Source: Phallusia fumigata
Lineage: Eukaryota; Chordata; Ascidiacea; Phlebobranchia; Ascidiidae
DNA: 21,833 nt
Reading direction: 5' to 3'
NCBI GenBank assembly: GCA_008931825.1
Contig: QXVZ01023231.1
Span: 1-21,833 of the forward strand
Both the position numbers and the translations under genes were made by a program. The notes beneath the pieces were generated by a model. It searched no databases. It had not been told where the DNA came from and was given only the letters and a program-made list of their open reading frames with translations. Below are positions 1 through 8,377 of this stretch, piece by piece (position 1 is the first letter of the stretch; each line of letters starts with the position of its first letter).

Positions 1-142
1 AACTAGCACATGTCAAACCCCGTGCTTAACTCCAGATTCTTGAAAGCTCTCCTTTTTCTTCCATTGAGAAAGAGCATACGAGTCTGTTTCAACCAGGATA
101 TAAATTTTGAACAAGTTGCTTTTTACTGTCGCTTTTTTTTAG

Positions 143-2136
143 ATAAGGAAGGTTTGGTACGAATCACTTTGCAAGAGGCATTAAGTTGCAATCATCCCGA
201 GTTTGTCTCAAAATCGCGCGAAAGGCAAAGACGAATAACAATCAACGCCGAGGAAAGAAGATTGCAAGAGGTTTGTTTCTGACACTTATAATTGGTTATG
301 CACCGAATCGGGTTAATTAGGTTCGGACCGAAACAGAATATTGCCGATAAAATTCGGTCGAATCAACCGAATCATTGGTGACGTCACGCGAACCCGTACG
401 CTATGCTTTTGACATAATCATCTGAGTTTTGCTGCCAGGCTAACAGCGGTTCTACAACAGGATAGTTGTGTTGTATTATTATTATCGTAGTTCTGTGGAC
501 TAGATGGTTGTCCTTTTTTGACGGGAGTGGACAAAACGATAATAAATACTAGTTGACGCGATAAGTAAAACAATAGATGCCTTGTTTGTGGCAACAAAAT
601 ATCTCTGTGCCCCTGTCTCATCTGTTTTCAGTGAATGTATGTTCAGCGAAACAGGATAGAGATTGTGCACAGTAACTCGAAGCGATTTGATGTGAAAAAT
701 TAACAATCGTTTCACTAATAATTCCCTCTGCTCTTTGATATCGATTTATTTTTTCGTTTCGTTGATATTTGTTGATTTTCAAAATAAAATTGTGCGGTAC
801 GCAATTAGGGGAAAATGACACGTGCGCCTTAAATACAAAATCATTTTAAGAAATTATCAAAAAGGCCCGCGCACTATTTTATTTTTTGTGCACGTAAAAG
901 TTCGGTTTTGGGCAAATTGTAACGATTTATTCGGCCGAAACCGAATCTTTGTTAAAATCGCTGCATGGCCGAATAAATTCGGCAAATGGAAGCTTCGGTA
1001 CATCACCAGTTATACTATTTACCTGCGTTTTTTTTGTTGATTTTGTCACAAATTCTGCTAATCAAAGGGCTCTGTTTTTAAAAGCTCTAAAACTAGAGAC
1101 AGGTAATAAGCCTCATTGCCGCACAAGTAGATTACATCATCTTAAGTGTGTTGTCTTACCTGTAGGTTTACATGTAGAATTTAACAAACATTCACCAAAT
1201 GCTTTTAAATACCACGCAATATACCAACTGTCCAAGAATGAGATTTAAATTTCAGGTTTGGGCCGAAGAGCGACAACGTGTGTTTGGAGTAAAATCTGAA
1301 AACAGCAAACAATCGAAATCCACATCTGGTATGTGTTATTGACATCATCTGCAAGTTTAGAAAAAGGGTAGTTGACTGCCTTCCAGCAAGATTTGTTAAT
1401 TAAATTATGGCTAGTTGTTCCGGTGGCATTCTCCATATTTCCATTACACATGCACTACTGCCCCATAAATTATTTTTACTGCATAGACAAGTTCTTAATA
1501 TAATATATAATATACAATACATAAAATTATTACAATATGCAAGCATAAACGTTTGGGTCCCTAGTCCCCACCCAACTTTGAGGTAAGTCTTATTCGAATA
1601 CAGATTCTGCTCCTAACGTGCTGTATTCCAATACTGTTTCTCCAATACTTGTATTCCAATACTTCAATAAATATTACAAATCAAATAGCCAATGCTGCTA
1701 TTCAAATCACCTTTTCACGAACATTAATACATGCATCAACTTTTTCTGAAAGTAAACATTTGTCGGATCTAGCCAAAACAAAAAGCTTCAGCGTCGAAAG
1801 TCATAAAGGGCCGCCTGGAACGGTTATTAAAGTTATGTTTGTTTGTAATAAACAGTTCGACTTCACAGCTCTTCCCTTTAAACGTCGCGTAGAGCTGACT
1901 AGGCGACAAGTTATTCAGGAAACCAGGGACAAATATCAGCAACTTCCTGAAGTTGTGAAACGGAAAAAGGAGGAGGAGCGACAACGGGAATATGCCACGA
2001 ATCGATTGAAGGCACAACTCTATAAGAAGGTAAACAACAATGATGTTTTTACTTGCAATTGGTGGTCTTAATTAACTTACACATTTTCTTGCAGAAAATT
2101 CAGAACAAGGTCCTTGGCAAATTATTTGCAGATTGA
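143..2136 (+). CDS. ALMS-motif centrosomal/basal-body protein, C-terminal end (partial, spliced)
   Basis: Four exons join in phase: 143-270, 1256-1328, 1869-2029 and 2095-2136 (stop TGA 2134-2136). Acceptors are ttttttttag, aaatttcag, gacttcacag and ttcttgcag; donors are gtttgt, gtatgt and gtaaac. The joined peptide carries the whole ALMS motif: a LQEAL...PEFVSKSRERQRR block, ERRLQEVWAEERQRVF, then YQQLPEVVKRKKEEERQ and TNRLKAQLYKKKIQNKVLGK just before the stop. In known proteins (ALMS1, CEP295, C10orf90) this motif lies at the extreme C terminus and is tied to centrosome and centriole localisation. The gene runs off the left edge, so only about 134 residues are visible and I cannot tell which family member it is; CEP295-like is the most economical guess. 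Open reading continues upstream of 143 but has no ALMS similarity, and the pyrimidine tract marks 143 as the exon start. The motif identification is firm; the exact orthologue is not. Confidence 0.85.
302..983. repeat. ATTCGG/CCGAAT-rich palindromic sequence inside an ALMS-gene intron
   Basis: The 985-nt intron 271-1255 has two clusters of ATTCGG/CCGAAT-type words, at about 302-375 and 900-985. They include a 7+2+7 perfect inverted repeat GCCGAAT..ATTCGGC at 968-983 and the palindrome TTCGGCCGAA at 930-939. The two clusters could be the ends of a roughly 680-bp element, but no clear terminal inverted repeat or target duplication is seen. No coding potential is apparent between them. Confidence 0.3.
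374..387. promoter_or_regulatory. CRE-like TGACGTCA joined to a reversed CCAAT box
   Basis: The sequence ATTGGTGACGTCAC contains the full CRE palindrome TGACGTCA (379-386) next to a reversed CCAAT word. The same 14 bases occur in the opposite orientation at 17846-17859. It lies within an intron of the ALMS-motif gene, so a promoter role is uncertain; it may belong to a repeat. Confidence 0.3.
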
Positions 2137-2205
2137 GACATTTTATTAATTTATTACCCATGTTTGTATTATAGCGTATTGTTAAACTTTAGCTTTATCA
2201 TAACA

Positions 2206-2211
2206 TTTATT
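2206..2211 (-). terminator. Possible minus-strand poly(A) signal
   Basis: AATAAA on the minus strand (TTTATT on plus) lies downstream of the candidate terminal exon 2284-2451. It has value only if that exon is real, since the hexamer is common in AT-rich DNA. Confidence 0.25.
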
Positions 2212-2274
2212 TTTTACACCAGTGTGTGTTTGTTCCATGTATTAGAATGACCGTATACAAAGAATATTGTAAGA

Positions 2275-2280
2275 AATAAA
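2275..2280 (+). terminator. Poly(A) signal of the ALMS-motif gene
   Basis: AATAAA lies 139 nt after the stop codon at 2134-2136, on the coding strand, at a normal spacing for a short 3' UTR. It is the first canonical hexamer after the stop. Confidence 0.65.
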
Positions 2281-2283
2281 GCT

Positions 2284-2451
2284 TTAGATGTTTTGCTTAT
2301 CTATAGCAAGGGTAAACGTTTCCGAATTGTTGCGTAACGAAAGGCCTAAATATTTTTGTTGAGCTTTGTTAAATGTTACTAAAACCGAGCAATCAGCGCC
2401 GTTGGCAAAAATAGGATTAACAGGACCATCTTCGGCGGTCGAAAAATTCAC
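2284..2451 (-). CDS. Possible terminal exon of an unrecognised minus-strand gene
   Basis: On the minus strand, 55 sense codons run from 2451 to a TAA at 2284-2286. The peptide has ordinary protein-like composition, for example FANGADCSVLVTFNKAQQKY and LGLSLRNNSETFTLAIDK near the end. A minus-strand AATAAA at 2206-2211 lies 73 nt beyond the stop, so the gene would converge tail to tail on the ALMS-motif gene with overlapping 3' UTRs. The weakness is the start: an in-frame TAA lies just upstream and the AG sites available as acceptors (near 2430 and 2452) lack a good pyrimidine tract. I recognise no family. A chance open frame of this length is quite possible. Confidence 0.25.
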   Translation of the reverse strand: MNFSTAEDGPVNPIFANGADCSVLVTFNKAQQKYLGLSLRNNSETFTLAIDKQNI

Positions 2452-3815
2452 TTATTCTGTACCCGTGCCGTGTTAGCGGGTGAATTACAACTCAAGCAGT
2501 CCACGGATCCAAGGGAATGCTAACTTTTGCCATATTCCACATATACTATCACTCAATTTAAAAATGATTTATATTCACTGCATTATTTTACTCCCATTGT
2601 TACCTTATTTTTTATGACACGATTGCATATACAAACGCATGGATTATGCGATTGTGTAGTTGCATGTCAAAAATGTAGCAGCCGCAGAGACACCAAGTAA
2701 CTGTACATTTAATTACATTTTAGGACGAGTTTCATTTTGTTAGTTCAGAATAGTTGTGATTTACTTGAGACATTTAGAGAATTGATCCAACACTTAAAAA
2801 ACATCCTCTGCTAACCACAGTTTTGAATCAAAAAGACAAAAATTGGGGATGTACAGTAGGGTGATACTTTGCCACTACCTGAAAAACAAAAACGAGATTT
2901 GGTGGACTTGAAAAAGACCAATAAACGTTCAGGGTGAGGTGTCCCATGACTGACGACTTCGGTTCAAAAGCTTAAAATCCTGTAAAACTTGGATGCATGG
3001 CTATCACATCCAGAAGTTTTAAAAGGGGACGACGTTTCATCTTAGGGAATACCATTAAGTCCATTAGTTTTGTTTGGGAAAATCGCCTCATCAGAAAACC
3101 GATGCTCGTACAATGCGTGTTGTTGCATGCAAATTGCATACGTTATTACGGCAATACAGCAACCACAAGTACTAGTAGCCTATTTTTTTGCTGCGTATTC
3201 CGTTTTTCGATCTAAAATGGCAAGACGAGAGAAATTACCATGTGCTCTTATTAACACGAGTTATCTACTCGATAAAAATAATGGTGTAGTTTTTTATTAA
3301 TATTATGAGGTTATATTGCGGTGGCGCCACATACGCGGGGTGTAGGTGCGCATGTGGCAAGGTGTGAGTGAGTTCTTCCAAGATGCTGCCGTCCAAGTCG
3401 GTTAAATATTCAATCAGTATGTGCTATTATAATGTGCTAATATTCTTGACTGCTGTCTTGAGAACATCAGAGATGAATCTCCGGGATTCCAAATCACACG
3501 TTGATTCCGTTTATTACCTCGTTGGTTTATTAAGATTTCAGTATTTGACTGAAATTAACAGTTTACTCAAATAGAAGGTTCAAATGGAAAGTTATGAAAA
3601 CAATAAAAGTCATTAAAAATTTTTACACAAGTAGGCTAACAACATAAAAACTGATTGCCAACCCCTATTCTGGATCATATCTAATTAAATCGCTTATATT
3701 CTAACTTATAAGTTTATTGCTTGACTGGTCTCTACGGGCTTATACATAAAACAAATAAGGCTTTCTGAATAACTTGTACGTCTACAACGAGTATTTTAAT
3801 TAACTCTAAACTATG
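2452..3815. other. Intergenic, no convincing gene
   Basis: Short open frames are present on both strands but none has recognisable similarity or a splice context. The best is an ATG-initiated 63-codon frame at 3383-3574 followed by AATAAA at 3602-3607, with no other support. A small stem-loop with arms GCCACAT and ATGTGGC lies at 3326-3358, next to the 10-bp palindrome GTGGCGCCAC. I see no RNA gene. Confidence 0.4.
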
Positions 3816-3840
3816 TCGCAGCCTCGCAGCCTCGCAGCCC
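3816..3840 (+). repeat. Short tandem repeat, unit CCTCGCAG
   Basis: The word CGCAGCCT is repeated so that three GCAGCC units follow each other without interruption. Probably ordinary replication slippage. Confidence 0.6.
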
Positions 3841-3990
3841 AGCTTCCATGTTATTTCGCCTGTCTAAATGTCACAGCCTGGCTTCCTCGTTTTCTGGTCT
3901 ATCTAGTTGACACCTATAGTCTAAGTTTTTAGCACGAATAACGTGTGGCCGGAAGTGGAGCGGTTTATATACAGGTGCTAGTTTTTTCTT

Positions 3991-4294
3991 GAATATTGTG
4001 GAAAAAACAGGCGACCTAGTTTGGGTTGCGACGTGTGTCGCAATAATGTTACTCTCTCAGTCTCCTTGACTCTTTTCTAGAATATTGTGAAAGAATCGGC
4101 GACCTAGTTTAGGTTGCGACGTGTGTTGCAATAATAAATCTGTCTAATTCGCTTTTTCTAGAATATTGTGGAAATACACAGGCGACCTAGTTTAGGTTGC
4201 GACGTGTGTTGCAATAATGTGTCTCTCTAATTGGCCTTTTTCTGGAATATTGTGGAAAACACAGGCGACCTAGTTTAATGGCGACGCCTGTCGC
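3991..4294. repeat. Four-copy tandem repeat (period 81-89 bp) with a hairpin in each unit
   Basis: Units begin with GAATATTGTG at 3991, 4080, 4161 and (as GGAATATTGTGG) 4245, so the spacings are 89, 81 and 84 nt. Each unit then has a GGCGACCTAGTTT block (CGGCGACC in the second), followed in units 1-3 by TTGCGAC-GTGT-G(T/C)CGCAA or GTTGCAA and AATAAT. The last part forms a stem of 7 bp with a 4-nt loop: 4026-4043, 4114-4131 and 4197-4214; unit 4 keeps a 5-bp version, GCGAC-GCCT-GTCGC, at 4281-4294. Units 2 and 3 replace one G-C pair by a pair that would be G-U in RNA. No open frame spans the array. Whether it is transcribed is unknown. Confidence 0.8.
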
Positions 4295-5027
4295 GGTACT
4301 GTGGCCGCTAGACGGCGCGCGGCACTGTTGCCGCTGCAATATCACCTCACTTCCATTTCCTCATCAAAATCGCCATGAGTTGGCAGAAAACTATGATTTT
4401 TTTGAAGAACCTATTTAGAAGTTATCATTTTATCACCATAAAGGTTGTCCACGCGAGAAAGGTTTTTAATGTAGTGTAATTCAGTAACCAAGCTCACGCT
4501 AGAGATCGATGTTGGTGTGAACGCAGAGCAACCAGAAACTTCGCCTAACCAACGTATGAGCGACCTTGAACGGCATGTGGTCGTCTTAAAGAAGAAAGGT
4601 TAAATTGATTGACTCTGTTTTTCATAAGATCACAAGATACCTGTAGCCTATCCGCAATCAAGTGATACAAGTGTTTTGCGATAAGAAAGGAAGAATGCTT
4701 AATTTGATTTTGTGAGATGCATATATTTTTGCGTACGGAACCATTCTGTCCAACCTTTGGTATCTGAACAATGCATCATGACACGGGTTCGATTTTCGGA
4801 ATCGTCTTTAGCAGAATAGATTTATGTGGAAACTTGTGAAAAAGGGGTTTGAGGTCCAGATTTAAATAAAATAGCCTACAATTAAAATTATATTCGAACA
4901 AAACCGTGGGGAATTCGTAAGACTATCATTTGTTTGTTAGCTATCCTACCTCATTGCGGTTCTGTTTGATCATTTGATCTGATTTTTTAAAGTTGGTGAC
5001 TTTAATTTTGGTTGATCTACTGGGTTG
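4295..5027. other. Intergenic, nothing recognised
   Basis: A GC-richer stretch (GCGCGCGGC near 4315) directly follows the tandem repeat. The rest is AT-rich DNA without an open frame of interest, RNA gene or clear repeat on either strand. Confidence 0.4.
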
Positions 5028-5112
5028 TAGTGGTTAAAGTGCGTAAAAAAGGCATGAGTAAAAATATGATTAATATTAACAGAAATCTAATGCGTTTGCA
5101 CTTTACCCACTA
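5028..5112. repeat. Short inverted repeat, about 85 bp end to end
   Basis: The arm TAGTGGTTAAAGTGC (5028-5042) matches the reverse complement of GCACTTTACCCACTA (5098-5112) at 14 of 15 positions, around a 55-nt AT-rich centre. The left arm with its flank also resembles a degenerate tRNA A-box region (GTAGTGGTTAAAG), so this may be the end of a SINE or a small foldback element. No target duplication was identified. Confidence 0.45.
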
Positions 5113-5164
5113 TAGGGTCTACTAAGTTGGAGCAATGCTGCTTAAGTTTCTCAGTGAAACACAA

Positions 5165-5245
5165 GTGATTGGGACAAGATAAGATCCCACAACTTTGCGT
5201 TCAAAAGGCAGTCGCGCTAATGGCTTGGTCGATCTTGGCGGCGAA
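5165..5245 (-). repeat. tRNA-derived SINE-like fragment
   Basis: Read on the minus strand the sequence has CCATTAGCGCGACTGCCTTT, then AACGCAAAG and GTTGTGGGATC. This is the layout of the tRNA-like heads of many invertebrate SINEs (AGCGCG..TGCCTTTGAAC..AAGG.TGTGGGTTCGAATCC), with a decayed B box. There is no intact cloverleaf, so it is not called as a tRNA gene. The element is old or truncated and its boundaries are approximate. Confidence 0.4.
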
Positions 5246-5304
5246 ATTTTAGTGTCGCTTCTTCGCAATTCATGAAAGAATTCGTACTAGTGAATACTTT
5301 AACT

Positions 5305-5589
5305 CAGTGTTTCGCAACCTTTTTTTACAGACGTCACACGTTTAAACTTTAAAAATTCGGCGTCGCACCTCAACCTGTTGTTTGCGCTTTACGAACATGA
5401 TAATTTTTTACTGTGACGTTATTAAACATCATAAATGCACAGTGGGTATTCTGACTAGAGTTTGGATTAGCGAATCGCCGACCAGCTGTAACGTTTATAT
5501 TTGCCAATGGTAAATGCTTTTGTTTTTTATTTTTTTTGTTAAGATATAGTAACACTGCGGCTTACCTAGCATTGTATTGCGGAGCACTG
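5305..5589. mobile_element. Non-autonomous hAT-type DNA transposon (MITE), 285 bp
   Basis: The left end CAGTGTTTCGCAACC (5305-5319) is a typical hAT terminus (CAGTGTTTCCCAACC type). The right end, read inward on the minus strand, is CAGTGCTCCGCAATA, matching it at 11 of 15 positions. Both sides are flanked by the identical 8-bp word CTTTAACT (5297-5304 and 5590-5597), the target-site duplication length expected for hAT transposases. The inside has no transposase frame, so the element would have been moved by an enzyme encoded elsewhere. The perfect duplication suggests a fairly recent insertion, although the ends themselves have diverged. Confidence 0.82.
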
Positions 5590-5622
5590 CTTTAACTGAT
5601 TAGATTCTAGTGTCGCATATTT

Positions 5623-5727
5623 CCCCTCGGCTGGAACACCTTTATTACAAGGGTGGTTACAAGAGAGAAAGTTTGGGCACATTGGGAGATATTCGACGGG
5701 AGAGGAAATGTTAAACCAGCCGAGGGG
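5623..5727. repeat. Inverted-repeat element with perfect 12-bp arms
   Basis: CCCCTCGGCTGG at 5623-5634 is the exact reverse complement of CCAGCCGAGGGG at 5716-5727, with an 81-nt spacer. Outside the arms, AGTGT (left) and ACACT (right) extend the similarity weakly, which suggests a small MITE of about 130 bp lying directly beside the hAT element. No clean target-site duplication was found, so the family is undefined. Confidence 0.55.
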
Positions 5728-5923
5728 GCTCCTACACTGCCACTCGTTCTAGGGAAAGTAAGTGGGGAGGGGACGGTAAAGTCAATAGATGTCTCCTAAA
5801 TCCTAATAACAGCAAACTCTTAAAAGCCTAAAAAAATCTTAGTTGGCTTTTTTAAGTGCAGCAGTTAAAAGAAATCACTTCAATAGTGTTTTGATGATGA
5901 GTTGAACACATTGGCTGAACAAG

Positions 5924-5929
5924 TTTATT
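5924..5929 (-). terminator. Poly(A) signal of WASHC3
   Basis: AATAAA on the minus strand (TTTATT on plus) lies 57 nt beyond the WASHC3 stop codon at 5986-5988, which gives a very short 3' UTR. Confidence 0.7.
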
Positions 5930-5985
5930 ATGACAATAAAAGTTTGAAGGTTACAGCAGTATTGCACATAAAAAATGTAAAAAAA

Positions 5986-7102
5986 TTAATCACTAAAACT
6001 AGCATCTGATGATAAACTTTGACTCTCATTATCAGATTCATCTGACTGCAATGGTGCTGCATCAGGCACTGGAGCATCTGGGTTGCTAGAACATGATACA
6101 CAATTTGTTTTGGGTTAACATATTGGCATACACAACAAATTCAGATATTTAAAAAAGGGTTGGCACACTTTGGTCACATTCATATGTAAATTTCATATTT
6201 TGGAAGTGCCTGCAACTGCCCAAAACGTTACCAAAGTATATTACATAAAAAATGGTTGCATGTTTGCACTAAAACTGTCTGTTTTTATTGTTTGGGCAAG
6301 CTACCTTGTTTTACTGCATATATATTTTGTGAATTTCACTTACTCCAACAATGCAGGATCCAAACCATCCATCCTCATCTTGTTTTCGATGGCAATTTTA
6401 GGAACACCAACTGTTACCATTTTAAGGTACTTGGCATACCTAAAAAGATAAAAATGTGTAAAAAACTTTTAACAACACATAAAGCTCAACATGACAGATG
6501 TACCTAGGGTCTTGTTTCACAGTCACAACATTTTGGGTCTCGGCTGCTTGTTGGGGAACAGGCTCAACAACTGGTGTTGGTGCAGGTGTTTCAGGTTGTA
6601 CCTCTTTTACTGCTGGTGTGCTTCCACTGGAAGGATGTTGTGTTGTTTCAGTAATTTCATCAAGACCAGGAATTGAGGCCAACTGCAAAAAATCACAGTA
6701 ATGTCTTAATAGGTACAAGTATATTTTCCACTATTAATTTAAAACCTCTTTACACACATGTGCAGAACAACTGCATAGAATAGGTCAAATTATTACCTTT
6801 GCTTCCAAAATGTTCAATGCAATTTCCAATTTTTGCATTTCAAGAGATTGGGTTGCCAACTTTTCCTCTGCAACTGCTGCAAAATTGTTTAAAAAATTCA
6901 CAGAGTGAATTATAAAATGGTTGACAAAAGTCACAGACCGTCTTTGATTCAACGCTGGTATCTGTCAAGACAGGACAAATATTATTTGACGATATAAAAT
7001 GTTTTACATTTTACCCCAAAACCAAGCTTGCTATATATTTACCTTATTTAGATCAACACTTGGTCCACCGAATGAATATGATTGGTCATTATTGTTTTCC
7101 AT
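5986..7102 (-). CDS. WASHC3: WASH complex subunit 3 (CCDC53), complete, five exons, 199 aa
   Basis: Minus-strand exons are 7043-7102, 6797-6961, 6504-6682, 6344-6439 and 5986-6085; all junctions are GT-AG and in phase, total 600 nt with stop. WASHC3 is the small coiled-coil subunit of the WASH complex, which activates Arp2/3 on endosomes for cargo sorting. Family landmarks appear in order: VDLNK-IPALNQRR (residues 16-28), VNHFIIHSVNFLN (about 33-45), a coiled coil EEKLATQSLEMQKLEIALNI (about 52-71), LASIPGLDEIT (76-86), a Pro/Glu/Thr-rich linker, then KQDPRYAKYLKMVTVGVP and NPDAPVPD, ending in an acidic serine-rich tail SSDASFSD. Human WASHC3 is 194 aa, so this is full length. The ATG at 7102 is the first in frame before the conserved block. 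It is divergent from ARID2 and may share its promoter. Confidence 0.95.
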
Positions 7103-8377
7103 GATGTTTTTGTTGATGTTGTTGGAGCTTTAGAGTTGCAACAGTCTTAAATCAAATATTAAAAAAACATCTGTGGCTAAAACATGCAATTTAAAGGCAA
7201 ACTCTCAACCTTTTATTGTTGAAACATGTATTTATTGTAATGATAGTACAACCCAACAAATCTAAATTTGCCACGCTCTTTAGTTTACTGTTTAGTTAAT
7301 AATGTAATGCAGTTACAGAAGATGGCATTCCACACTGAAATCAAACACTAAACAAAATAAAACTGCCTGACAACTAGTAAATCTTTCACTTTGCAGTGTC
7401 ACGCAGCAAAAACGTTTTGACAAAACATTAATACAATTAGGTTAGTTTATGTCATAAGTTTAAATTGCAACCTTGGTGCAATGATGCACACAGATTTGCT
7501 ACTGGAAAAACGAAACATTGAGTTTAACATATAATATTATACATGTCATGGTCAGCCGTAACATTCAAAATACATAAAGTTAAAGTCGAAATTATGGTTG
7601 AGCGAAATAAACAACATGAAAACAGGTAACTGATGTTTATTAATGCCTCAATCCTAGTTGTAACGGTCTAATTTCTTATTTGTTGTACAAGGGTTTGCAA
7701 CCAACACTAAGCAGCAAAGTACTTAAACGCACCAGATGAAGACAACGCAATCAAACGGTGGTCAGCGAGGAAGAAACTAACAACAACGGCAATGTGAAAA
7801 AGGGAAAACCTTTACGTTGGGTGGCGCGCCGCGCTTTGTGCGAGTCACGTGACCGGGTCGCCATTACTGCGTCTAGGTCTTGTCGATACGATTGATCGCG
7901 AGTGTGGGAGCCACGCGCTACCAAAGACAAAGAATGTGTGGTAAATACGCCAAGTCTGTCCGAACAACGTGCAGAACGCGTAAGGGACTTCAACTGGTAA
8001 AATTCTGCGTGTAGTGTGCATCGGCGAATAGATCGACGGAAAGCTCAGGCGCAAAACGCAGACAATTCAAATGGAGCAGAAAAAAGCACCGTTTCGGCAG
8101 TTAACGGCTATGTTTTAACGAAAAGATAGAATTGTTCTGGCAAAGGTTTCGTTATTAGCTTTAAAATGTTAGCGTGGAGGCACGTACTGAAATCTTTTGT
8201 GAAAGTTCACTTGTGCAGTACTTGCTTAATATTATGTAATCTTTTTCTAATACAACTGCAAACTATCAGTTGGCGTTTTCAAACTGTTTGTACTTCTTTT
8301 GATTTTAATGTAATCCATTTAATAGTTATGGCCAAATAAATTTCAGGTTCACAGAAACTAGTTTTAGATGTGACAAA
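7103..8377. promoter_or_regulatory. Divergent intergenic region and 5' UTRs between WASHC3 and ARID2
   Basis: The two start codons are 1275 nt apart in head-to-head orientation. Most of the interval is AT-rich, but about 7805-8060 is GC- and CpG-rich (for example GGTGGCGCGCCGCGC), as expected of a shared promoter. An acceptor-like AAATTTCAG ends at 8345, so the ARID2 leader probably begins in an upstream untranslated exon or receives a trans-spliced leader. The open frames in this interval show no similarity to known proteins and are taken as chance. Confidence 0.5.
7844..7853. promoter_or_regulatory. Perfect E-box palindrome GTCACGTGAC (CLEAR/USF type)
   Basis: The 10-base palindrome has the CACGTG core with the GT/AC flanks preferred by MiT/TFE and USF bHLH-zip factors. 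It lies in the GC-rich patch between WASHC3 and ARID2. The location fits a promoter element; the bound factor is not known. Confidence 0.5.

Noticed and set aside
3326..3358. Stem-loop GCCACAT...ATGTGGC as a possible microRNA precursor
   Set aside because: The stem is only 7 bp plus a bulged 3 bp, far too short for a precursor.
3383..3574. 63-codon frame with AATAAA 28 nt downstream
   Set aside because: No similarity, no acceptor or promoter evidence, and the hexamer is common in AT-rich DNA.
3991..4294. Tandem units read as a CRISPR-like array
   Set aside because: The whole 81-89-bp unit is repeated with no unique spacers, and the genome is eukaryotic.
7751..8054. Minus-strand open frames in the GC-rich patch between WASHC3 and ARID2
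   Set aside because: Arg/Ser-rich frames are expected by chance in GC-rich promoter DNA; there is no similarity and no exon context.
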